DNA from: Deltaproteobacteria bacterium
GTDB lineage: Bacteria; Desulfobacterota; Desulfobacteria; Desulfobacterales; C00003060
DNA length: 55,934 nt
Reading direction: 5' to 3'
NCBI GenBank assembly: GCA_003647275.1
Contig: QMMN01000013.1
Location: forward strand, 1-55,934
In this document: one piece after another, positions 1-8,705 of the stretch
Numbering within the stretch: position 1 is the stretch's first letter
Layout: the number at the start of each line of letters is the position of its first letter
Position numbers and translations under genes: made by a program
The notes under the pieces: generated by a model
What the model was told of the DNA's origin: nothing
What the model saw: the letters and a program-made list of their open reading frames with translations, nothing else
Database searches by the model: none

Positions 1-43
1 CCTTGTGTACAGATTTTACCGAATTTTCAAAGAACGATTTGAC

Positions 44-75
44 AATATTTGCGGCATAACCTACCCGCAAATATT
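44..75. promoter_or_regulatory. Perfect 11-bp inverted repeat upstream of pheT
   Basis: AATATTTGCGG (44-54) and its exact reverse complement (65-75) flank a 10-nt loop. No T-run follows on the + strand, so it is not a clear intrinsic terminator there. It could be an operator, or the 3' end signal of an upstream gene outside the window. Confidence 0.3.
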
Positions 76-112
76 TGAAAAAAATCTCTTGACTTTTACC
101 GGAACAACTAAA

Positions 113-287
113 ATGCCTAAAGTGAGCTAAAGTTAATGTGCACGCCTTCGGCGTGGTCAATCTTTAAAACAAGTTGCGTTGAAAGCGCATTCCTTTGAAC
201 TCTGAACCTCTGAACCCGTGAACGGTTACCCTTAACTTTAGGCACTTTAGCTCACTTTAGGCACTTTAGCTCACTTTAGGCACTCTC
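113..287. repeat. Intergenic tandem-arm palindrome, family R, copy 1
   Basis: The left arm starts TGCCTAAAGTGAGCTAAAG. The right arm (about 231-286) is the inverse, built of CTCACTTTAGGCACTTTAG units. The core carries two small hairpins, CGCCTTCGGCG and GCGTTGAAAGCGC. This copy has an extra segment of CTCTGAACC-like direct repeats between core and right arm. It abuts the pheT start codon, leaving only 10 nt and no obvious Shine-Dalgarno. Confidence 0.8.
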
Positions 288-297
288 TTATTGACAA

Positions 298-2724
298 ATG
301 AAAGTTAGTCTAAGCTGGCTCAAAGATTATGTAACGATCGACGTGGATGTGGACAAGCTGGCTGAAGCCTTGACCATGGCAGGGCTCGAGGTGGATGCCC
401 TTGTGGACCGCTACGCTTATCTGGGTCGTATCGTGGTGGGGCGCATTGTTCAAATGGCCCCCCATCCTGACGCTGACACGCTTTCCTTGTGCAGAGTGGA
501 CGTGGGCACGGGGATAAAGTCTGTTGTGTGCGGCGCTACGAATATCAAAGAGGGGGTCCTTGTGCCCGTAGCACTCCCTGGCGCCCAACTTCTTTCAGGT
601 GATACGATTGAAGCCGGACGTATCCGGGGACAAGTATCAGAAGGGATGTTATGCTCTGAGGCCGAACTTGGCCTCGGCATGGATAGCTCCGGCATCCTTT
701 TACTTCCGGAAACGGCCAAGCCGGGTCTGGGGATTGCCGATGCCCTCGGCCTTTCAGACTGCATCCTCGAGTTTGACCTGACCCCCAATCGTTCTGATTG
801 CCTTAGTATCATCGGCATCGCCCGTGAGGTGGCGGCCATTCTCAAAACCCCCCTGAAATACCCCAGAGTGAAGCTACCGCCGGGCGAAATCCCTATAGAA
901 GAACTCACATCTGTTACCATTAAAGCCCCGGAGCACTGTCCTCGGTACGCGGCAAGGGTGGTCACGGACGTTAAGATTGCACCCTCCCCTTTCTGGCTTC
1001 AAGACAGATTACACTCCGTGGGACTCCGGGCCATCAATAATGTGGTGGATGTGACCAACTTTGTCCTTATGGAGATGGGACAACCTCTTCCTGCTTTTGA
1101 TTTTGATCGGCTTGCCGAGCATCGGATCGTGGTGAGAACGGCCCAGGAAGGCCAAACTTTTTCAACCCTGGATGGCGTAGAACGTACCCTGGCTTCTGAT
1201 ATGCTCATGATATGCGACGGCAAGGGGCCGGTGGCTCTAGCCGGCATTATGGGCGGGCTGGAGTCGGAAATCGAAGACCACACAACGCGGGTTCTCATCG
1301 AAAGCGCCTATTTTAACCCGATCACCATCCGACGAACGGCCAAGCGCCTCGGTTTAAATACCGAGTCATCGCACCGGTTCGAGCGGGGCGTGGACCCTGC
1401 TGGTACCATAAGGGCCCTAGACCGTGCGGCTCAGCTCATGGTTGAGTTAGCAGGTGGAAAGCTCGCTGAAGGGGTCATTGATGTTTATCCCCGCCCGATC
1501 CCTGAAAGGGTTATAGATCTCAGTATAAAGCGCACCAATCGACTCCTGGGTACCCGGTTAAGCCAAGACGAGATTGGTGCCTATCTGAAATCCGTAGAGC
1601 TGGACGTAGAACCCCTGGATGAAGATCGGCTCAAAGTGGTGCCGCCCACATTTCGTGTGGACATTACGCGGGCTGAGGATCTCATGGAAGAGGTGGCTCG
1701 CCTGAGAGGTTATGATCAGATTCCAACCACCCATCCTGTATCACATGTCGTGGCCAGAAAACCGGACAAGAAACTCCGGGTGAGGGATCGAGTTCGGCAA
1801 CTGCTGGCTGGCTGTGGATTTTCGGAGATCGTGACTTACAGTTTTATCAGCAGGGATGCCTGCGACCGGCTCCTGCTTCATGATCAAGACCCACGCCGCC
1901 AAATGGTGTCCATCCGAAATCCTCTGACCGAAGACCAGGCCGTTATGCGGTCGTCTTTGATCCCGGGTCTTATGGCCACCATGTATCGAAACAGCAAACA
2001 GCGGAATGAAGACCTGAAGATTTTCGAACTCGGTAAGGTCTTTTTGTCCACTGCGCGGGATCAACTCCCAGACGAAGTAGAGATGATTTCCGGGCTTTGG
2101 ACCGGGGCACGATATGACAGGACATGGCATTTTAAGGAAACAAAGGCCGACTTCTATGATATAAAAGGGGTGGTTGAAGCTGTGTGTGCCGGATTGAACA
2201 TAACCGGGGTCCGTTTTACTTCGTTGACCGGTACTGATTTTCCCTATCTGAGGCCCGGCTATGCCGCACAAATTCATGCGGGCAACGGGCGGCTGGGTGC
2301 AGTAGGTGAATTGTCGCCCGCGGTGTTAAAGAACTTTGAGTTGAAGCAAACGGCCTATTGCTTTGAACTTGACTTTGACCGGCTGATCCGTCATGTAACC
2401 GAGCAAAGGTATGCAAGACCAATATCCAGATTCCCGGCCACTGATAGGGATCTTTCCCTGATCGTCGATGTCCCAGTAGAAGCCCAAGGCGTACTGGATT
2501 TCATAAAGGGCCTGAACCAAGAATTCATAGAGACAGTGGAGATCTTTGACGTCTATCAGGGGCCACCCCTCCCTGAGGGGAAGAAGAGCATGGCCTTGAG
2601 GTTTACGTATCGTTCTTTTGAAAGAAGCCTCACGGACAGCGAGGTTAATACCATTCACGAAGCGATTGCCCAAAAGATATTAAAGCAGTTCAACGCTCAA
2701 CTGCCGCCGGGTGAAGCCCGTTGA
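298..2724 (+). CDS. pheT: Phenylalanine--tRNA ligase beta subunit
   Basis: Beta chain of the heterotetrameric cytosolic enzyme that charges tRNA-Phe; the alpha chain (pheS) would be expected just before the window. The 808-residue length is typical of bacterial PheT. Readable domains in order are: the N-terminal MKVSLSWLKDYV start, an OB-fold tRNA-binding domain at about 40-148, the B3/B4 editing domain at about 210-385, the B5 domain at about 400-475, and a C-terminal FDX-ACB anticodon-binding domain at about 710-805. The ATG at 298 matches the conserved family start although no good ribosome site precedes it, because a family R repeat ends 10 nt upstream. The gene order pheT-ihfA-merR supports the call. 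Confidence 0.97.
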   Translation: MKVSLSWLKDYVTIDVDVDKLAEALTMAGLEVDALVDRYAYLGRIVVGRIVQMAPHPDADTLSLCRVDVGTGIKSVVCGATNIKEGVLVPVALPGAQLLSGDTIEAGRIRGQVSEGMLCSEAELGLGMDSSGILLLPETAKPGLGIADALGLSDCILEFDLTPNRSDCLSIIGIAREVAAILKTPLKYPRVKLPPGEIPIEELTSVTIKAPEHCPRYAARVVTDVKIAPSPFWLQDRLHSVGLRAINNVVDVTNFVLMEMGQPLPAFDFDRLAEHRIVVRTAQEGQTFSTLDGVERTLASDMLMICDGKGPVALAGIMGGLESEIEDHTTRVLIESAYFNPITIRRTAKRLGLNTESSHRFERGVDPAGTIRALDRAAQLMVELAGGKLAEGVIDVYPRPIPERVIDLSIKRTNRLLGTRLSQDEIGAYLKSVELDVEPLDEDRLKVVPPTFRVDITRAEDLMEEVARLRGYDQIPTTHPVSHVVARKPDKKLRVRDRVRQLLAGCGFSEIVTYSFISRDACDRLLLHDQDPRRQMVSIRNPLTEDQAVMRSSLIPGLMATMYRNSKQRNEDLKIFELGKVFLSTARDQLPDEVEMISGLWTGARYDRTWHFKETKADFYDIKGVVEAVCAGLNITGVRFTSLTGTDFPYLRPGYAAQIHAGNGRLGAVGELSPAVLKNFELKQTAYCFELDFDRLIRHVTEQRYARPISRFPATDRDLSLIVDVPVEAQGVLDFIKGLNQEFIETVEIFDVYQGPPLPEGKKSMALRFTYRSFERSLTDSEVNTIHEAIAQKILKQFNAQLPPGEAR

Positions 2725-2782
2725 GCGGCTCGCGTTGAACGGTTGCGCAGCTCGTTTCGGTAAGCGGTTTACGTTGAACGGC
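2725..2782. repeat. Intergenic repeat, family S, copy 1
   Basis: Contains two copies of GTTGAACGG with GTTGCGCAGCTCGT between. Related sequence recurs at 4742-4868 and 38908-39050. It fills most of the gap between pheT and ihfA. Confidence 0.55.
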
Positions 2783-2822
2783 AAAAAAATCACGCAACCT
2801 ATAGACGACAGACGTAAGACCT

Positions 2823-3134
2823 ATGAATAAAAAAGACATTGTCAAGACAATTCACGCCAGAGTAGGCTTTCCCAAGCGGGAGACTGCTGCCATCGTTGAT
2901 ACAGCCTTTGAATTGATGAAAACAGCTCTGGCCAAAGGGGAGCCAGTCGCGATTTCGGCCTTTGGGAAATTCTCTGTGCATGAAAAAAGGGCTCGCAAGG
3001 GGAGGAATCCGCAAACAGGAGAGACGGTTATAATCCCTGCGCGGCGGGTGATAACCTTCAAGGTAAGCCGTGTGCTGAAGGAGCGAATCAATGAGGCCCA
3101 CAGGGCCCGACATACCCGACAAGCGGTATTTTAG
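2823..3134 (+). CDS. ihfA: Integration host factor alpha-type DNA-bending protein
   Basis: A 103-residue HU/IHF-family protein. Sequence-specific DNA bending as an IHF alpha/beta heterodimer is the family role. The N-terminal helix starts MNKKDIVKTIHARVGF. The beta-arm signature GRNPQTGETVIIPAR, at about 60-74, contains the conserved Pro that intercalates into DNA. Position directly after pheT matches the classic pheST-ihfA arrangement, which favours IhfA over HU. The C-terminal tail is somewhat long (RHTRQAVF) because the next gene overlaps it by 44 nt. Confidence 0.92.
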   Translation: MNKKDIVKTIHARVGFPKRETAAIVDTAFELMKTALAKGEPVAISAFGKFSVHEKRARKGRNPQTGETVIIPARRVITFKVSRVLKERINEAHRARHTRQAVF

Positions 3135-3441
3135 GATCGGTGAGGTTAGTGCCATAACCGGCATCGAGCCATATGTCTTGCGGTACTGGGAGACAGAGTT
3201 TCCCAAGATCAATCCTGCCAGGTCCCGCTCCGGCCAACGCCTTTATAAAAGATGCGACATAGAGACCATCCTAGAAATTAAAGATTTGCTTTATCGAAAA
3301 AGATACACCATTGCAGGCGCCAAACAGTATCTCCAGCGACGTCCCAAAAACCGCGGGCTTTCCGCCAACGACACCCACCCTCTCACACTGGATGAGATCA
3401 GGGCCGAACTACTGGCTATCAGGGACCTGTTGAACAGGTAA
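3091..3441 (+). CDS. MerR-family transcriptional regulator
   Basis: A 116-residue protein with an N-terminal winged helix-turn-helix (RIGEVSAITGIEPYVLRYWE, about 14-33) followed by the RLYKRCDIETILEIKDLLY segment typical of MerR proteins. It lacks a long C-terminal effector-binding domain and effector cysteines, so it is the small MerR type found beside ihfA in many Proteobacteria. The start at 3091 is favoured by AAGGAG at 3078-3083, 7 nt upstream, inside the end of ihfA. The 44-nt overlap suggests translational coupling. Its target is unknown. Confidence 0.9.
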   Translation: MRPTGPDIPDKRYFRIGEVSAITGIEPYVLRYWETEFPKINPARSRSGQRLYKRCDIETILEIKDLLYRKRYTIAGAKQYLQRRPKNRGLSANDTHPLTLDEIRAELLAIRDLLNR

Positions 3442-3449
3442 GAACTATG

Positions 3450-3670
3450 CCTCGTCCGAGACTATGCTCGGAAGAGGTGGCCCCCTCGTGGCAGATACTA
3501 TTCAAAATAAAAGTTTAAAGTGCCTAAAGTGAACTAAAGTGCCTAAAGTGAACTAAAGTGCCTAAAGTTAAGGAATGCGCTTTCAGCGCAACCTATTTTT
3601 AAGATTGACCACGCCGAAGGTGTGCACATTAACTTTAGCTCACTTTAGACACTTCAAACTTTAGTTCACT
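3450..3670. repeat. Family R palindrome, copy 2, with an extended flank
   Basis: Lies between convergent merR (+) and the DHH gene (-). The R core is in inverted orientation to copy 1. The flank at 3450-3515 (TGCCTCGTCCGAGAC... then GATACTATTCAAAATAAAAG) also occurs beside copy 3 at 18608-18680 in inverted orientation, so about 210 bp is shared between the two loci. The flank folds into a CCTC-TCCGAG/CTCGGA-GAGG hairpin. No gene is seen in this 306-nt gap. Confidence 0.8.
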
Positions 3671-3747
3671 ATTAATCTATAAAAACAAAAGCTTATGTTA
3701 CATAGACAATCTTTTGTCGATGTGGCAGCGCTAAGCGCCTATATCTC

Positions 3748-4728
3748 CTACTTTCGCCTGTCCAACCTCCTGATGATCCACCGGGGCAGTGCCTTATCAT
3801 CCCTGTATTGAACAACACCTTCGAGGTTTTCTATTGGAATTTCTGCCCGGGCCATGGCCTTGTGTCCACCCGCGGTGCCCATCTGCCCAAAACTTTGTTG
3901 CAGTAGCTTTCCAGCATCCTTGCGAATCCCATCATTCCTTACAATGATGATCAAACGCCTTTGATAGATGCCTGAGACAACAGCCCATGCAATATCGTGG
4001 ATCTTCATGAAAAAGTCGGCAATGGACACGCAAACATCCGGGTTTGTCACAGGCCCCAAATAGGCATGGATACGGTGCTTCCGGACACGCATACGCTCTA
4101 AGGCAATTCGGTAGTATTTCAAGAAATCGAGCGTCATTTCTGCCTGCTCGATCTTCTGGGCCATGTGAACATTGACATGACGAAAAAGAAACTGGAAGGC
4201 ATTCACATCTTCTATGAGGACCTTACGCTGAAAGTTCATCGTGTCTGTCTTAATCCCGTAGAAGAGCGCTGTCGCCAGCTTGGCAGAGGGCTTAATCTTG
4301 GTGGCCCGAAGGTATTGGGTCATGATGGTGGATGTGGCGCCATAATCAGGGCGTATGTCTGTGAAAGGGGCATTGGCCGCAGTATCGGGGTGGTGGTCGA
4401 TGATCACGTCAAAGTTGATGCCTGCAAAATCCTGATGATGACTCGGCTGGGAGTCAAGGATGGCAAACCGGGTAAACTGGCCTTGATCGACCTTGTTTAT
4501 TGGAACCAAGTCGACCTTGACCAATCGGATCATGGCCAGGTTGTCAGGCAGTGTGATCGTGTTTACATGGGCGATGGTGGTGGCCGAGACCTGCCGCCAC
4601 AAGATGCGCTTCAGAGCCATGGCGCTTGCGATCGCATCCGGGTCCGCATTAATCAGGATAAGGAGGCGGTCTTCACGAGAGAAAAGACCGAGCAAACGCC
4701 GCAGTTTTTCTGAAGCAGAAAGGGCCAT
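3748..4728 (-). CDS. DHH-family phosphoesterase (RecJ/NrnA-like)
   Basis: A 326-residue cytoplasmic DHH/DHHA1 protein. Metal-site motifs are visible in order: NADPDAIAS (about 27-35), DSQPSHH, DHHP (the name motif) and a C-terminal DHHA1 segment with GTAGGHKAMA. Family members are oligoribonucleases / pAp phosphatases (NrnA-like) or cyclic-dinucleotide phosphodiesterases. The exact substrate cannot be told from sequence. NADPD replaces the more usual HxxPD, a shift seen in some subfamilies. It is transcribed away from miaA's start side, convergent with merR, with family R and S repeats on both sides. No clear Shine-Dalgarno is seen. Confidence 0.85.
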   Translation of the reverse strand: MALSASEKLRRLLGLFSREDRLLILINADPDAIASAMALKRILWRQVSATTIAHVNTITLPDNLAMIRLVKVDLVPINKVDQGQFTRFAILDSQPSHHQDFAGINFDVIIDHHPDTAANAPFTDIRPDYGATSTIMTQYLRATKIKPSAKLATALFYGIKTDTMNFQRKVLIEDVNAFQFLFRHVNVHMAQKIEQAEMTLDFLKYYRIALERMRVRKHRIHAYLGPVTNPDVCVSIADFFMKIHDIAWAVVSGIYQRRLIIIVRNDGIRKDAGKLLQQSFGQMGTAGGHKAMARAEIPIENLEGVVQYRDDKALPRWIIRRLDRRK

Positions 4729-4741
4729 GGCAAATATTGTA

Positions 4742-4868
4742 TAACGTCTAACGGTCGCGCCGCTCGTTATGTCAGTCGTTTAACGGTTACGTCATTTTGC
4801 TGACCGTTTGCCGATCAACGATCAACGTGACGAGCCGCGCAACCGTTCAACGATAACCGTATATCCGT
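4742..4868. repeat. Family S palindromic repeat, copy 2
   Basis: Arms carry TCTAACGGTCGCGCCGCTCG on one side and CGAGCCGCGCAACCGTTCAA on the other, so the segment is an imperfect palindrome of degenerate AACGGTT-type units. It fills the gap between miaA and the DHH gene. Confidence 0.6.
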
Positions 4869-4873
4869 TAGCC

Positions 4874-5797
4874 TTATCCTGTCAAGAATGAGTCTATTTC
4901 TCTTCGCATATCATCTAGTTGTCCAAGTCCCATCCACAGAATCTCCGGATCTGCCTTGAACCATGTAAGTTGTCGTTTGGCATAGCGGCGGGTGTCACGT
5001 TTGAAAAGCCGCACGGCCTCATCCCATGCGATGCGATGCTCCAAATAATCTGCCATGTGACGGTATCCGATGGACTGCATGGACTTGAGGGTTGAGGGAT
5101 AGCCCTGATCCAGCAACCATTTAACTTCCTCCAATAATCCAGAGGCGAGCATCAAATCAACCCGTCTGTTAATCCGATCATATAAGATATTCCGGTCCAG
5201 GGTCAATCCAATCTTAAGGGTTCTGTACGGGCAATCTCCAAAACCGTGGGCCTTCTGGTAGTGGGAGATAGGTTGCCCCGTAGCCTGATAGACCTCAAGG
5301 GCGCGTATGATCCGGTAAGTGTCGTTTGGATGAATTCTTGCGGCGGCTGCGGGATCGACCTTTTGTAGCCGCTGGTACAGGACCGCGAGTCCAAGGGTTT
5401 TAGCCTCCTTTTTCAATTTTTTTCGTACGACCTCATCTTGTTCTTGACCCGCAAAGAGACCCCGCGTGAGGGCCTTGATGTAAAGGCCGGTGCCGCCTAC
5501 CACAAAGACGAGGCGCCCTTTTTGATCAAGATCCCGGATGATCGCACCTGCCATTGTCTTAAAGAGGGCCGCACTAAAAGGCTCATCCGGGTCCACCACA
5601 TCAATGAGGTGATGGCGCACACGTGCCCGTTGCTCCTCAGTAGGCTTGGCCGTGCCGATGTCCATATATCGGTATACCTGCATGGCATCGGCGCTGATGA
5701 TGTCAGCCCCCAGGGGTTCAGCCAGGACAATCGCGACCTCGGTTTTCCCCACGCATGTGGGGCCTGAGATAATGATCAGTGAGGGTTTTGGGACCAT
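4874..5797 (-). CDS. miaA: tRNA dimethylallyltransferase
   Basis: Adds the dimethylallyl group to the N6 of A37 in tRNAs that read UNN codons. The 307-residue length is normal. A P-loop (SGPTCVGKTEVA, about 11-22) is followed by SADAMQVYRYMDIGTAKP, the conserved substrate-binding segment, then GGTGLY and the C-terminal RQLTWF motif (TRRYAKRQLTWF) near 285. The gene lies alone between two repeat-rich gaps, on the same strand as the DHH gene downstream. Confidence 0.96.
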   Translation of the reverse strand: MVPKPSLIIISGPTCVGKTEVAIVLAEPLGADIISADAMQVYRYMDIGTAKPTEEQRARVRHHLIDVVDPDEPFSAALFKTMAGAIIRDLDQKGRLVFVVGGTGLYIKALTRGLFAGQEQDEVVRKKLKKEAKTLGLAVLYQRLQKVDPAAAARIHPNDTYRIIRALEVYQATGQPISHYQKAHGFGDCPYRTLKIGLTLDRNILYDRINRRVDLMLASGLLEEVKWLLDQGYPSTLKSMQSIGYRHMADYLEHRIAWDEAVRLFKRDTRRYAKRQLTWFKADPEILWMGLGQLDDMRREIDSFLTG

Positions 5798-5862
5798 TGG
5801 CGTTTAAGGCTACCAAAGTGATCGATTATTTCAAGCAGGAAGGCCCTTCATGCATAAACAAG

Positions 5863-8250
5863 CTACCTCAAGATTTTTTCAGCGTCAGGAAGGCCGAGGG
5901 CTTTCGCCTTCCTTGCATAAATTACAGCCTGTTTTCGATCCCCTTTTTGGTCGTACAGCACAGCTATTGCATAGTAATAATCTGCAAAATCAGGTCTTAG
6001 GATCAAGGCGCGCTTGTAGGCTGCAATCGCCTCATCCAGGCGTCCTGTTTGCCAATAGGCCGCGCCAAGGTTGTTAAGGGCTTCTTCATAATTAGGGTCC
6101 AGCGCGGCAGACCTTTTGAATGCAGAAATCGCTTTTTCAGTCCATCCTTTTTGGCCGTAAGCCACACCCAGGTTACTTTGGATCATTGCATCCTTAGGGG
6201 AAATGCTTGCAGCCCTTTCAAATGCCTCAATGGCCGCATCCGGTCGGCCCAGTCTCAGATAGGCAAGGCCCAGATTGTTGTGCAGTATTTTGAGCCCTGG
6301 AGAACGCTGGACGGCAAGTTCCAACATCTCGGCCGCCTTTTCGGGCCTGTCCAGTGTCATAAAGAGATTTCCCAGGGAAAAGAGCTGAAAAGGCATCACA
6401 AGGGTGTGGGGCGTTCGCCGGTTGAAAATCCTTTCAAGAGGGGAAAAAAAGCCGCTAAAACCCGGGATCGAGTCCGAGTTGGCTTCATCGGGTAACCAGT
6501 CTTTGAGGTCGATCGGCTTATCGTCATTGCCGCTTCGAAGTGTTTCAACAAACACAACGGCTGCGCCGTCGATGCAGACAAGCACCCAGTCAGGCCGATG
6601 GTAGAGATATCGGATGAGGTCGTCAGTGCTGCCGGCGCTGTGTGATAGGATCGCCCATCCAAACCCATATTGTGCTTGCAGGTTGTCCCAGCCATTCTCG
6701 GGATGGTTCATGGCTTCTCGATATGTGCTGTAAAAGGCCTCGGTGTGCACCTCCAGTCTTCCGTCAATGAATACCTTATAATCGGGGTAGAGGGTATAAA
6801 TCAGGTAACCCCCCAGCCCGAGATTGTTAAACATCGGTCCTTTCGGGTGATGCGCCCTGATCCAGTCGATACATCTTACAGGATAATAGTCCATCTCTGC
6901 GCCAAGGCCAAAGGACCTGTGTTTGTTTTCTGATATATAGAGGCGATTTGTACCAGCAAGGAAGATGGTGATGAGAACAGCGACCTGGAGGGCCACAAGC
7001 CCTGGAGTTTGGCACCAAGAGAAAAATTTTGTGACCTTGGCCAGGCCCTTTGGCAGCCGTTTCAGGCTAGATAGCCCATTTGTAAGGTTGTACAGCACGA
7101 TCGGGTAGGCCGCAATGGCAAAGAGATTGATGTTGCGCTTTGATTTTGCCGAGAGATAGGTCAATCCAGCACAAAGGATCAGGTGCGTGGGGTTTATCCT
7201 TTTGAAATTGGCAACAAATGAGAGGCCCACAATCAAAAGAAGGGCCACATAGGAGACCTTTAGGATGGTCCAGGATGTGCCGGGTCCAAAGAGAGATAGA
7301 AATTCGCCAATACTGGCCGAATAGATGCGCGCTTGGCCACTGATGCGGGTAAAGAGCGTGAGGGGAAACAGCAGCCCTTTTACGCCGTAAGGATTGACGA
7401 GGCATGCCAGGACTGACAGGATGCCCACAGCCACAAGCGGTTTCAGCGCTTTATTGGGTTCATCATTTGGCGTAAGGAAAACCGCTTCTCTTCGGCCTCC
7501 AATGTCTTTAACAGCTGCGCTGTTATCCTTGCTGGAAATGGCTGGATGCCTACGTTCAGCGGTCTCCCTTACTTCCTTTAATAAGATCTCTCTGTTTGGA
7601 GAAGAGAAAAATCGCCATTTTGTGGTCATCCACTCGCCCAGCAAAAAAGACCAGATTGCGAAAAGCCCGATCACGAAAAGGCCGTGCACATTCACCCAGA
7701 GCACTTGAAGAAAGGGAAGGGCATAAAGGGCCTTTCTTCGGCCTTCAGTATAAGCCCACAAGACTTTGAGGTAGATGGCAAGAAAAAGCATGGACAGGGC
7801 CTCAGGCCGCACCAGGAGTCGGTAGGAGGTGATCAAAACCGTCAGGAAAAATAATGCCAGGCCAAGAAGCTTGTATTCTTTGGCAGGGTAAGTCCTGAAG
7901 ACGACAAACAGGGTTAAAAGGACAAGTAACGACTTGAACAGGATGAGACCATCTCCGCCGACCATGCGATACAGGGTGTGGGAAAGAATTTGAAATCCCC
8001 AGTGAAGGTCCACCCACGGGGCATGCGTTGAGGTGAAGGAAAAGATATCGGATTTTGGAACAGTCCCCTGGTCTAAGATGAACGCACCGGTCTTTAAATG
8101 CCACCAGATATCCCAGTTCCCGATCTTGTGGATGGAAAAGACCAGGATCAGGAAAAAGAGCGAGACAATGGCGCTTCTTTGAAGGTTCCCTGCAGCTTGC
8201 TCCAGGGTTAGCAAACGCTTTTGCGGTTCAAGGATTTTGCGGCCACCCAT
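5863..8250 (-). CDS. Multispanning membrane protein with C-terminal TPR repeats (TPR protein A)
   Basis: The N-terminal about 480 residues are polytopic, with an early extracytoplasmic DIWWHLKTG motif resembling GT-C-type lipid-linked glycosyltransferases. The C-terminal about 180 residues hold about five TPR repeats (LHNNLGLAYLRLGRPDAAIE and similar). The biochemical role is unknown; a glycosyltransferase or polymer-handling role is an inference. I use the ATG at 8250 (795 aa). A TTG start at 8286 gives 807 aa, but neither has a good ribosome site and the first about 40 codons lie in repeated DNA. Residues about 227-260 are encoded by a palindromic element also present in TPR proteins B and C. 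Confidence 0.8.
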   Translation of the reverse strand: MGGRKILEPQKRLLTLEQAAGNLQRSAIVSLFFLILVFSIHKIGNWDIWWHLKTGAFILDQGTVPKSDIFSFTSTHAPWVDLHWGFQILSHTLYRMVGGDGLILFKSLLVLLTLFVVFRTYPAKEYKLLGLALFFLTVLITSYRLLVRPEALSMLFLAIYLKVLWAYTEGRRKALYALPFLQVLWVNVHGLFVIGLFAIWSFLLGEWMTTKWRFFSSPNREILLKEVRETAERRHPAISSKDNSAAVKDIGGRREAVFLTPNDEPNKALKPLVAVGILSVLACLVNPYGVKGLLFPLTLFTRISGQARIYSASIGEFLSLFGPGTSWTILKVSYVALLLIVGLSFVANFKRINPTHLILCAGLTYLSAKSKRNINLFAIAAYPIVLYNLTNGLSSLKRLPKGLAKVTKFFSWCQTPGLVALQVAVLITIFLAGTNRLYISENKHRSFGLGAEMDYYPVRCIDWIRAHHPKGPMFNNLGLGGYLIYTLYPDYKVFIDGRLEVHTEAFYSTYREAMNHPENGWDNLQAQYGFGWAILSHSAGSTDDLIRYLYHRPDWVLVCIDGAAVVFVETLRSGNDDKPIDLKDWLPDEANSDSIPGFSGFFSPLERIFNRRTPHTLVMPFQLFSLGNLFMTLDRPEKAAEMLELAVQRSPGLKILHNNLGLAYLRLGRPDAAIEAFERAASISPKDAMIQSNLGVAYGQKGWTEKAISAFKRSAALDPNYEEALNNLGAAYWQTGRLDEAIAAYKRALILRPDFADYYYAIAVLYDQKGDRKQAVIYARKAKALGLPDAEKILR
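7472..7572. repeat. In-frame palindromic element, copy A
   Basis: Ends GTAAGGAAAACCGCT and AGCGGTCTCCCTTAC are imperfect inverted repeats. The interior includes GGAAATGGCTGGATGCC. On the - strand it is read as RETAERRHPAISSKD... GGRREAVFLTP in the host protein, between predicted membrane segments. About 12 bp beyond the right-hand end as read on the gene strand is also shared with copies B and C. Confidence 0.85.
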
Positions 8251-8423
8251 ACTCAAATCCGAGAAAATTGAAGATTCCTGCAGCAAGCTGCAGGGACTCT
8301 TCGACCGTAAGGAAGTTAACCATCTCCGCAGGTGGTATTTAGACGCTCGCTAACCCCGCAGCCCGCGAAGCACTGCCGTCAGGCAGAACCTACAGGGTTA
8401 GCGAGCGCTGTTGCGGTTTAAAG
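8203..8423. repeat. REP-like palindromic repeat overlapping the 5' end of TPR protein A
   Basis: CGCTCGCTAACCC (8344-8356) and GGGTTAGCGAGCG (8395-8407) form a perfect 13-bp inverted repeat. A diverged direct copy of its right side (AGGGTTAGCAAACGCTTTTG) lies at about 8205-8228, inside the N-terminal codons of the gene. GCTGCAGGGAA-like segments also recur on both sides. Confidence 0.65.
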
Positions 8424-8705
8424 GGAACAGGTTGTTGTCCAAACAGCTGTGCACTCAACCTTTAAGGAGCTGTCAGGGGAGATCTTTTTTTTGAGATCGG
8501 GTCCACTGATATGACCTGACAGGCCCCACAACGGCACCATATTTTGCGTACGGTCCTGAACCCATTTACAAATCGGCTGGTCGCTTGTATGCCACATGGA
8601 CGTGTGCCTGGTTCATAAGATCGACGCCATTTGCCACCAACAAGCAGGATGAGATTTGACCTGACTCAAAAAAAGATTTCCCTTGACCGGCTCGCTCCCC
8701 GCAAG

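Noticed and set aside
113-287. CRISPR array
   Set aside because: The repeated units are 9-10 nt, contiguous, degenerate and inverted in the second arm, without unique spacers or cas genes.
8430-8700. Degraded transposase between TPR protein A and the porin
   Set aside because: Short peptide-like stretches with CRCGAC were considered as a TnpB zinc-ribbon remnant, but frames are broken and the match is too short.
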